The position numbers and the translations under genes are program-made. A stretch of DNA of 64,000 nt from Gaeumannomyces sp. JS-464 (lineage: Eukaryota; Ascomycota; Sordariomycetes; Magnaporthales; Magnaporthaceae): contig NGZR01000002.1 in the NCBI GenBank assembly GCA_002197995.1, positions 6,386,001 through 6,450,000 on the forward strand. The letters run 5' to 3'. Shown here in pieces: positions 55,097 to 64,000 of the stretch. Within the stretch, counting starts at the first letter, position 1. Each line of letters begins with the position of its first letter. Below the pieces are notes generated by a model, which saw only the letters and a program-made list of their open reading frames with translations, was not told the origin of the DNA and searched no databases.

Positions 55097-56851
55097 CGTG
55101 GGTGCCCAGGCCCTGGTGGCTTCAGCGGGGTGGTGCGGTGGGTGGTGGTTGGTCCATAGCCAACCGCGGGGAGGCCACGACGAGGAGGCGGGACGTGGCG
55201 ACGGGGACGGTAAGCCAAAACAACGGGGCTAGATGCAGAAAGGAAAAGCAGAGGAAGGCAAGCGGCAGTCAATGACCTTTTCAACCAAGTCAATTGCCCA
55301 AGGCAATGCTGTGGTGATGTGGTTGGGCGCAGTGGAGCGGACGGATTCGGTGCTAAAATCTTGCCAGCTTGCTGCCCGCTTATCGCCATCTGACATCACT
55401 TGGCGGTGGAGGTCCATCGACCGCCGCCGGCCTCCTTTTTTTATTATTCAATCTCTTAGTGCTGCGCGTGGTCAGTTGATGCATGCAAGGATCACACGGG
55501 CCACCGCTCCCGCAGCAAGGGTCCCGTCCAGTCTTCACTAACAGGCCTGCGCCCCACATTGCCTAATGCAGCAACACATCACTTCTGCAATTTCTAGTCG
55601 ACGCCAAACGCATTGAAACTTGACGACGATCAAGCCGAGCCAACATCAAATCCGCTGGTGGCTGAGGGAGAGGACGCTCCCCTAGGCCCAGCCACCCGAC
55701 GCTTCCCATTTCTCCAGTTCGTGCGAGTAAACCGTTATGTGCCTCGCAACAACCCCCTCCCACTCGACAACCGAGGCCTACAATGCCACCCAGTGTCAGT
55801 GAGTTGGTGTTATGTAATGACCCGAGGAGAGACAAAGCGGGGCAGTCCGAGCAGATATGGGCCGGACTGATGCATGTACTCACACCATCACTGACGTGCG
55901 ATTTGAGCGCCTCACGCGTCTCCACGGTCCATTGGTTTCCGTTATTCGCTGGGGCCGCTCTGACAATGGCTCGATACTTGATCCCTGGAGAATGACCGGG
56001 AAACCGGGGACGTCAGCGCGTACAAAGCACTCTGGGTATACATGCTGCACTCCTGAGACAGGAAACGGCCCTCCACGTACACATGGTTGGAGACACTAGC
56101 TCCCAAGCTTTCTCTGTTAGAATTGCTCGTGCCGAAATAACGGTGGACATTCTATGGGAGTATCCCCCCAGAGGGAGACGAGGGAGACTTACGCCACAAG
56201 TAACCCTCAACCTTGTCCCCCACTCTAAACTTGACCGCCATTGTGTCAAGCTATTAATCGTAGCTTGGTGCCTATGTGGTGTGGTTATGATACTAGGCGC
56301 TATAATTCTCGTATATAGTCGGATCCAGCTTGTGCTCAGTATAAAGAGGCACTTATATGTACTCATATATCAGGGCATTCCTTGGACATCGGCGCTTGAA
56401 ATACTTGGCGTCTACAATGCGAGGTTTACAACAAAGAATGCGGAAGGTTTGGGGAATGGGTGACAGATAGTGAGTAGGACAAGATAAACAGGGTGGTGCG
56501 TTACACGATCACACCCTGTGGGTGGTGGTGGAAGCCCCTCGCCCACTTGCCGGTTGAACCTTTCCCTTCGTTTAATTTGTAGAATAACCTGCTTTCACCC
56601 GCGAGCGTTGGTCACTGGCCTCGCTGTTGCCTCTTGCACTAACGCGTATGTTCACGTCCCATGGCAATCCAAGCGAGTGAATGCAAGCTGTAAGAGTCCC
56701 CGAACAATCACCCAGGGTAAGTGGCAGTGACTGCAACAATGACGAAGTGGATTTCAAACATGTTGCTAGATACCATCTCGTCTCCGTTCAGCATACAATG
56801 AGGAGAGACCCAAGCGATGTGCCAAGCGGCACAGCACTTTCTTCCTCCGTT
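55097..56851. other. SLP1 upstream region and CLC downstream region
   Basis: Contains the SLP1 promoter and leader and the 3' end of the CLC gene, both on the minus strand. The 55950-56800 part is AT-richer. A weak candidate for a small spliced minus-strand gene starts at 56241 (MAVKFRVGDKVEGYLW, then a GTAAGT donor); I do not call it. No other coding sequence. Confidence 0.5.
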
Positions 56852-59480
56852 TTATACTCTATAATATGGAGGCCGCGTCTGCCCCAGGGCTCGTCGCCCC
56901 GTCGCGGCCTTCATCCCCCTGAGAAGGCCCCTGTGCTCGCCCTCGCCGTCCTCACGCGTGATGCCCGTCTCGACGCCGGCGTCGCGCGGCAGCCTGCTGG
57001 TCCTGCGCGTCTCCTCGGCGCCGTTGAGCACGTACCAGACGTCCTTCTTGGTCAGGAGCCCCTGGAGGGCCCCGCGGTCGCTGAAGAGGACGTAGCGGAG
57101 CCCCAGCTTCTGGAAGTAGCTGACGGCCAGGTGCAGGCTGGAGCGCGACGACAGCGTAATGGGCGTCTGGTCCATCCACGGCCTCAGGTCCAGCGTCGTG
57201 CGCGGGTCCGCCATGGGCTGGTGAGAAAAAAAAGCCTCTGTTTCGGCCGGCAGCGACCGCGGCGGCTCCGTCGACGTGTGCAGGTTGTACGCCAGCTCCG
57301 CCCGCGATATGTAGCCCAGCAGGATCGCGTCGCGCGGGTCCGACACGACGGGGAACCCGCGGTACGGGTGCGTGTCCAGGATCCGCTGGAGGCTGCCGAT
57401 AGTGTGGCCCGCCGCCGTGAGCACCACGAGGTCCTCGATCCGCGTCATGATCTGCGACGCCGGTATGTCGGGAATGAAGGCCTCCTCGCTGTTGTCGATG
57501 TAAGGATACTCGTTGAAGTGGATCCACGACTCGTAGATGCCGCGCCGCGAGAAGGCGTCCCCCACCCACTTGGAGAGCATGACGGCGACCATGATAGGGA
57601 GCACGTACGTCAGAGCACCCGTGAGTTCAAACATGATGACTACAATCGACACCGTCATCCTGGTCACCCCCGCGAGCGTCGCAGCCGCACCGACGATGGC
57701 ATACGTGCCTGGGGTGATGCAGGGGATATCGGGCTCGCAGGACTGGAAGGGCAGGAAGTTGGGGTGGTTGTGCTGCCAAATCTCCATGACGATCCCGACC
57801 GCCCTGCCGGTGAGAGCGCCGATGGCCATGGACGGGAGAATGATGCCGGCGGGGATTTGCAGCCCAAAGGTGATGGCTGCCAGCATGAAGCCGAGCAGGG
57901 CAGCAAAGATCAGGAGCACGATGGTGGCCGCAGAGGCCGAGCCTGTTTTGCAGAGGCCAAACTGGTCGTCGAGGACCTTGGAGCACTCCATGAACAAGGA
58001 CGACACAAGCTCCGAGTTCTGTGCTCGCATGTAGAGGTTGGGGTAGTTGACCAGAGCTGTCAATAGTGCCACGACGAGAACTTGTGTGGTCGGAGTTGGG
58101 AGCCAGGTTGTGGTCTTCTTCCATCGGGCGACCTTCATGTTGGCCTTGATGAAGAGGCCCCCGTATATTCCCTGTAGGTGCATGTGTCCTTATCAGTCCG
58201 CGGTCTGGGTGCAGATAGAGATCCAGAAGCGCTTACCCCTATTATACCGAGAAAGGCAAACGGAACCAGCTCAAAGGCATGCCACCCGAGCTGTACTTGA
58301 CCTGATACATGACCAGCTTCCCTGACCGGAACGGGTCAAGGGCCTGGAGCGTAACGGCAGCAGTCATGGCACACACGAAGCTCTGCCACATGGTTTTGTC
58401 GGGGAAATAGTACGAGAGTTGCTACGCCAGGTCAGCGGCGGAATGCAGATGTCGGATCAAGTGCAGGCATTTGCTTCCTCACCTCGAGACTGAACAGGAC
58501 ACCGCCGATTGGCGAACCGAACGCTACCGATATGCCCGATGACGCTGCCGCAGACAGCACCTCGCGCTTCCGGGCTTCATTTTTGCTGATATTGGTAAAA
58601 GGCTTGCTGAGAATGTTTGCACAGCAGCAGGCGACGTGGACAAGGGGGCCTTCTTTGCCAAGCCACATGCCAGATGCAACAGCAAGGCACTGTAGGGGAC
58701 GGGAGATCGGTCAACAAAAGGAGGGCATTGTCGTGTATGCAGTGCATAGAGGGGCCGCTTACCAGCCCAAGGGACTTTGTCACCAGGGTCCACGTGCCCA
58801 GCAACCTCCTGATGACAAAGCCTCCTAATACGGTTTTTATCTCGGGGATACCACTATGCTTGGCGTACATGGAGTATTCCCTGACGAGAACATGCGCACA
58901 GAGCGCAAAGGTGGACTAGGCAACAGGGTGTCAGTCATGGTCGCGAGTAACAGTCACGACGTAGTGGGCAGGCGTGCTATGCCAGGATCCAGAGCGATAG
59001 GCTGCCATACGCACCGAGAATAGTAGGAAGAAAAAGTACTCGATGAACCACTTTCCGCCAGTCGAGCCGATGCCCAGGGCGGCGGCCCAGGGCCTCCAGC
59101 CGACGCACTTGGACCACTCGTCGTAGCCGAAGCAGCAGAAGCCCTTGTTCAGGTAGAAGGCGCCACCATCAGGCCCCGCGGCGCAGTAGCCCGTCTTGAG
59201 GTCGCCGAGCCAGTCGGTGGTGACGTCGATGGCGGCCGCGACGGCGCCGACGGCCATGCCGGTGACGACCAGGATCACCCAGGCCTGGCTGGCGTCCAGC
59301 AGCTGCGGCACGTACCCGAGCAGCCCCGAGGCCTGCGACGAGAGCACCCGCAGGCGCTGGCGCTCTTTTGTGTACTCGAAGATCCAGTCGATGGCCGTCA
59401 GGTCCTCGTACCCGACCCGGCGCCCGGGCCCCTCGACGGCCCAGTGGTCGTGGGGCCCCAGCGCGCCGGAGTCCTTGGGC

Positions 59481-59530
<50 letters not shown>

Positions 59531-59853
59531 CCTGCCGCGGTCGCGCGGGAGCGAAAGCCCCCGATCGGGCTGCCGCTGCTCGAGGAGGATGCGGCGCCCC
59601 CGCCAGACAGGCTAGGGATGAGGCGCGACGGCTGCGAGAACATGGCGCCCCCGCTTTGTTGTTGGTGTTGCTGCTGCTGCTGCTGCTGCCTGCGCCGGAA
59701 GGATATAGGTTCGTCTATGGTCTCGCTCAGCGGGTCGTCGGCTAGGATGGTGGTGTCGTCGGCGAGGAGCTCGATATCGTCTGGGGCAGTCGGCCGCCCG
59801 CGGGGGTTGGCCGCGCTGCTGGAGCCGGCATTCAGGGTACGGGACTGGTCCAT
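56852..59853 (-). CDS. CLC-family chloride/proton antiporter with two CBS domains
   Basis: Five exons (59853-59015, 58915-58763, 58689-58483, 58421-58237, 58171-56852) total 901 residues with two missing bases restored: one within the GCC repeat around 59481-59533 and one in G3 at 58285-58287. A disordered N-terminus with Gln and Ala/Gly runs precedes the membrane domain (starting [20 protein letters not shown]). CLC motifs are [36 protein letters not shown] with the gating glutamate near residue 344, [19 protein letters not shown], and [14 protein letters not shown] with the proton glutamate near residue 451. Presence of both glutamates indicates a 2Cl-/H+ exchanger like mammalian ClC-3/4/5 and yeast Gef1, acting in the Golgi/endosome/vacuole. 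Two C-terminal CBS domains follow ([19 protein letters not shown] and [20 protein letters not shown]). Confidence 0.93.
59481..59533 (-). repeat. GCC/GGC trinucleotide repeat in the CLC N-terminus
   Basis: About seventeen GGC-type triplets on the coding strand. Read in the frame of the start codon they give poly-alanine; read in the frame of the membrane domain they give poly-glycine, so a net frame change must occur inside or beside the repeat. Confidence 0.9.
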
Positions 59854-60297
59854 CGTAAGCTATAGCCCATCTTCAGTACGGATTTTCGGGGTGGGATCGG
59901 CGGCGTTGTTGGGCTGGTTCGTGATGCTTGGATGCGCCCTATCGAGCGGTGCGCGTTTTCGAGGCTCGAATCGCGGTTGAGCCTATTCGGGACAGCGAGC
60001 GGCGGACCCATGTCGCCTCGAGTGACAGCACTGGCGGCTGACCCAGTACGAGGTGCGCTTGACACAGTGGTGAGTGGTCAGCATGCAATCGACAATGGGT
60101 TGCATCACAGATACCAGTACAGTGCGAGCACGAGTCTAGTTTGCCAAGGCGGGACGGACAAGCTGCACGTCGATCGCATCATGACGTCCCAATGGATTAT
60201 CAGTGACCCCGACATCGACTTTTTTTCTCTCTCTTTTGGTTATTATTTTGTCCCTCCCTTCGTCACACGCTTGCCCCCAACCAACAAATCCCACAAC
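59854..60297. promoter_or_regulatory. Divergent promoter between CLC and neurochondrin genes
   Basis: A short (444 bp) head-to-head interval. The side next to neurochondrin is C/T-rich from about 60217 to 60270, including CTCTCTCTTTT, which looks like a leader. No gene. Confidence 0.5.
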
Positions 60298-62427
60298 ATG
60301 GCGACTTCTCCTTCGCCACAGGGCACAGAGAGCCTTCTGCCTAGCGCGGCAGAAAACCCATTGACAGGCACAGGCACGGACTCAGCGCAGGCTCCTGTGC
60401 AGCGTATACAGCAATTCCTCAAAGCCAAGGACGATACATCGCGGTTTGTGGGGCTTGCGCTTCTCAAGTCGGTCCTCGACAACACTCCCGAGGTCCGGCA
60501 GGATGGAGAGACGGTCCGTCGGCTGTGGGAGTCTATCCCCACCAAGTTCCTAGACAGGCTCCTCCGAACCGGCACCACGGCCTCACAGAAGGATGCCAAG
60601 GAAATGTTGGATCTGGCCGTCTCGGTGGTCCATACGTTCACACTTCTCTTGCCAGAAGAACAGATGCGTGACGTGAGGCTTTTGGGAAGGATCCCGCTGC
60701 TTACTAGTGCCCTTCTCCCGAGGTGCGCTGTCCCCTAGGAAAGGCCCATTCTATGCTCGCTCAGAATTCTCACCAGATCGACATCTTTGCAGCTCTGAGG
60801 AGACAACACTGCTCATCCTACAGGCTCTCGTGGTACTCGTCAGCTACCCCGAGGGCGCCCAAGCGTTTGTCCAGCTTCAGGACATAAGCAGTCTCATTGA
60901 GAATGCGCCCTCCCAGCCCCTGGCGTTGGAGGTGCTCTCGTACGCCTTTCTCAACTCGGCGGCCGCTGCACAGGACATAAAGCACTCTCTTCAAGGATTG
61001 AACAGATGGTTTCTTCCCTTATAGTCTCATTCACCGGCACTGATGCAGTGACTCTCCTTGCTTTTTTGGCCGATTTCCTGCGGCGGCTAGACAAAGATGT
61101 AGGTCCGCTGTGGATATCCCTCCTTGGTTTTCAGTATTAGTCTGGTCCAAGAGCTGACTTTGTGGTTTCTCGTCTTCTCTTCCTTGTCACCCCAAAACAG
61201 CTTCTCCCACAAAACCCGCCATGGCTCACCACCCTTGTGAACTATATCAGAAGCCTCACCTCCAGCCGTCCCACCCAGGCGGCCAGGTCGGCATATGTAA
61301 ACCTGGCCGCCACACTACTGCAGGCCTACCCCGTACAAATGCCACCTCTTCTCTTTTCTGGCGCCCAAAGCACGGGCGATAAGCCTGCCTCATACCTACT
61401 GATAAACTTGCTACTCATCGACCTTCGTTCTTCCTTTCCCTCGCTGCTCGAGCAGCTCAATGACCCGAAACACCAAGCCACAGCGCGCCGGCTTGCATCC
61501 GACTTCGATGTGGTGTCTTGTTTCATTGGCTACCTCATGAGGTTCGTGGATGACGACAGCCCGGAGTCCGACCACAGTCACGGGTTTTCCATGCCCCCTG
61601 ATCTACTCCTTAAGATCAGGAAAGCCATGTCTGAGACGTTTTCCGTCGCCATGGAATTCCTGCGCGACCGATGGGACGCTTCCGTGGCCGGCGCCATGGG
61701 CTTGCACCCGGACGCCCGCGTGGGCGAGGCCAAGACTTCGCGGGGCACACACTTCACTATTTCGTGGGACTTCGATCGATGACAAGGTAAACGAAGACCC
61801 TCTGGTGCTCGCCTGCATTAGGTGTCTTGCCATATGGCTCAGGGAGGACGACAACGAAACCCTGCGGAAGGAGGCCGCGGGGCTGTGCGATATGTTTACA
61901 GAGCTCTATAAGGCTAGCACTACTGGCGGCAATAGCCTCGACTTCCGGCGCCCGGTCTTGGTGGCCTTGGAGGGAATTACCGTCTTGGAAGAAGGACCCG
62001 AGAATCTCCTGAGCCACGACGGCTGGAGGATCCTCGTCGACGACCTTCTCGCTGTGGCGCCTCGGACAAGAGCGATGAAGCGGACTTCTCCAGGGGCATC
62101 GAGATCGTCCGAATTCTACTCCCTATTGTCGAGAACGAGCGTCCGGGGAGCAAAGAGGAGTGGCTTGATGCGGCAACGGCCATCGCCGCCTGGGACACCC
62201 GGGAAGATGGGCAGCCTCTACAGGCAAGGGAGTTCCAGGTGGCGGCCCTGCAACTCGTCACAAGCGTCCTCGCAGGTGCACACTCAAGTGTGCAGAGACG
62301 CTACAGGCACACAATTGACGCCATCAGGGGTCTTGCATCTCGACTCAGCGCGCAGGTTGGCGGCTCGGGGGCCGATTTAGACGAATCACTCCAGGACGTC
62401 ATTGACACACTGGCTGGCCTGGGTTAG
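60298..62427 (+). CDS. Neurochondrin family protein
   Basis: Exons 60298-60722, 60793-61098 and 61201-62427 give about 652 residues after three corrections: a missing base at 60995-60996, an extra T at 61771-61772 and a missing base near 62057. The protein is almost all alpha-helical (HEAT/ARM-like), with blocks IQQFLKAKDDTSRFVGLALL, LLILQALVVLVSYPEGAQAF, TGTDAVTLLAFLADFLRRLD, NLAATLLQAYPVQMPPLLF and ADFSRGIEIVRILLPIVENE. These correspond to the neurochondrin domain that spans nearly the whole of fungal members (600-750 residues). Animal neurochondrin regulates signalling and neurite growth; the fungal role is not established. The third exon continues to the stop at the family-like end DVIDTLAGLG. 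Confidence 0.88.
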
Positions 62428-64000
62428 GCACAGTGAATGCGTGTATTGGAATGAAGCCAAAGTATGCGAGAGAGCGGATGGGCGGCTAGCAACTGCACAG
62501 CGTGGGGGCCCTGCATCCCCGTCTCCCTTGCATGCGCTGCTCTCCAGCCTGCAAGAGCTAGACGAGGTGGAATCAAAGACCCAATGGACAGTTCCTCCAT
62601 GTGTTTGTGGATGCGGCGGGACACGCAAACGTCGACCCGAACGACCCTTATCGCTCTCTTGTTGAGTGAAGGGTGGCACGTGGTCTAGTTCCCATGGCGC
62701 CTGCACGCCCAACCATTCCTCTCGGGCATTGGGAGCGAGCGCTTTCAAGATTCATGGCGAGGGCCATGGTGTTGGGGAAAACAAAAGTAAAGCAAAGAAA
62801 AAAGCAAAGAAGGGCATGCAAAGAGCGCGTGGCCTGAGGTCAGACCGTGTGCCAAGCGTGTATAATAGCCGGCAAATAATTTTAGATGAACTCGGTCCCT
62901 TACAGGCCGAGCACACGAGGGGTGCATGCATGTCGGCGTTGGCATTGTCAGGCGCATAAGATGCAGGACGAGACGGTGGGAAAAAAAGCAAAGAGTGTTG
63001 GGTGAGGCTTGGACTTGCATGCAGGCCGACCATTGTTCCGCAAGCCAAGCGTCGATTTTAGGGGTGGAGGCGGCCGAGGATGCGAACCAAGGCAACAAGG
63101 CCGCCTCGTTCAAAAAGCCCCTCCGCTGCCACTGCCCCGTCTTGTACTGTTTATCTCTGGCCACGGAGGCGGTCGGTGGTCACCGTCAGTCGGCAGCCGT
63201 CAAAGGGCGGCGCAGACTATGCGCGGGGCCGACGTAGTTATGCGGTGCCCATGTGAGAGGGAGATTTTGGTGTCGAGGGCGGGCTGTTATATACACGAGA
63301 AGAAAAAAAGGCGGCCTAGCTGAGGGGTAACACAGGCGTACAGAGGGCAGGCATGGCGAGCCTAGAAACGTGATGTTGCTGCGAGGAGCCGTCTGGGCGG
63401 CTTGGAAGAAATCTTCAGGACGACTGTTGTCCCGGCAAGTCATCTTTTTTTTTTCCCCCCCCTCAATCCCAGTCGTGATTTGCATCAGAGAGGACCTTGT
63501 CTCAGCCGGCAAGCCACATCTCTACCAACCCGATACAGTGGGTTCCCACGTCCCTGCAGCCCTGCCCTGGGAGGACGGATGGGCGTTGGTTGGCTGAGCC
63601 TTTTCCAACGGCCCGCCCTCCCTCCTAAGCCCACAGCTGCACGGAGGGATGGTGTGCAACGCTTCTACAGCGAGAGGGGGGGCCCACAAAGCCAGCCGAT
63701 GGACTGGACCGTCGATGGGCGATACGCACGGTCAAGGCAGGGAGCACTGTAGGACATGGATGTTGAAAAAGGCCGGTTGCGCGAGCAGACGGGGCAAATG
63801 TCCAATGTGCTCTCCCCAAACCCTGTTGCCACCGTGCCTTGCTGCGCATGCCAGCATCAAAGCAGAAGCGAGTCGGCTCGAGGCTATTGTTGGCGGAAAG
63901 GAATCTTGTTGGAGTCCAGTTGGTGTTGTCACAATCGAACTGGGTGGTGCGTGGGGGGTTTCTCCTTTCTCTTGTGTCAATCCCACTCCTTCATTTCTTT
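62428..64000. other. Terminal 1.6 kb with no gene recognised
   Basis: Downstream of neurochondrin the sequence is GC-rich with short A runs (about 62780-62805, 62981-62988, 63301-63308) and a T/C run at 63444-63462. Both strands have reading frames of up to about 140 codons without any family resemblance. The beginning should be the neurochondrin 3' untranslated region; the rest may be upstream sequence of a gene beyond the window. Confidence 0.55.

Noticed and set aside
53783..55159. 458-codon open frame on the plus strand
   Set aside because: Exact antisense of the SUN-domain region of SLP1; its Leu/Val/Gly-rich composition is the complement of the real coding strand.
56681..58066. 461-codon open frame on the plus strand
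   Set aside because: Antisense shadow of the last CLC exon, which carries the conserved membrane and CBS sequences.
1..64000. Transposons, CRISPR arrays, rRNA genes, biosynthetic gene cluster
   Set aside because: No transposase/reverse-transcriptase domain, terminal repeats, regularly spaced repeats, rRNA signature, or polyketide/peptide synthetase genes were seen. The MFS transporter is isolated among housekeeping genes.

Overview
The window is nuclear DNA from a filamentous ascomycete, most likely a Sordariomycete. Genes carry short spliceosomal introns (about 50-120 nt) with GTAAGT/GTGAGT-type donors and CTAAC/CTGAC branch sites. The intergenic DNA is GC-rich, with pyrimidine leaders and simple repeats. 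The gene families (fungal DHA1 transporter, HAK potassium transporter, DUF1996, PXA, Itc1, Slp1, Mei2-like) are typical of moulds. I see no prokaryotic features, CRISPR, rRNA or intact transposon.

Layout: (1) 1-7470, a gene-poor 7.5 kb that is probably the upstream and leader region of a CENP-B-type DNA-binding protein gene (7471-9582, +). (2) A PXA-domain gene (11313-15371, -) with an unusually long 1.78 kb intron, an MFS drug/polyamine transporter (15849-17876, -) and an rRNA m5C methyltransferase Rcm1/NSUN5 homologue (20355-22156, -). (3) A HAK potassium transporter (23516-26228, +), a secreted DUF1996 protein (26784-28303, -) and a PDI-like ER protein (31241-33003, +). (4) The ISWI-complex subunit Itc1 (33884-37501, -), then ALG8 (39433-41202, -) divergent from an ER-Golgi L-type lectin (42068-43489, +). 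(5) A Mei2-like RNA-binding protein with twelve exons (45252-48083, +). (6) A broken aminoglycoside-phosphotransferase-like gene (49137-50202, -) divergent from a protein-kinase-like gene ending in 20 aspartates (50823-51776, +). (7) SUN-domain ER protein Slp1 (52065-55096, -), a CLC chloride/proton antiporter (56852-59853, -) and neurochondrin (60298-62427, +). The last 1.6 kb holds no gene I can support.

Functionally the window is a set of unlinked housekeeping and accessory genes. The one suggestive grouping is secretory-pathway quality control: ALG8 builds the N-glycan donor, the lectin reads high-mannose glycans, and a PDI-like protein and Slp1 are also ER proteins. ALG8 and the lectin share an 865 bp divergent promoter.

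The most striking property of the sequence is technical. Twelve of the fifteen genes need at least one single-base correction to keep a conserved protein in frame. I count about 19 breaks, mostly in G/C runs and with mixed sign. Applying each correction makes the spliced coding length exactly divisible by three in every gene whose exons I could fully place. This is best explained by uncorrected homopolymer errors in the assembly, not by biology. One in-frame nonsense codon (in the phosphotransferase-like gene) does not fit that explanation. I did not find a convincing new biological system.
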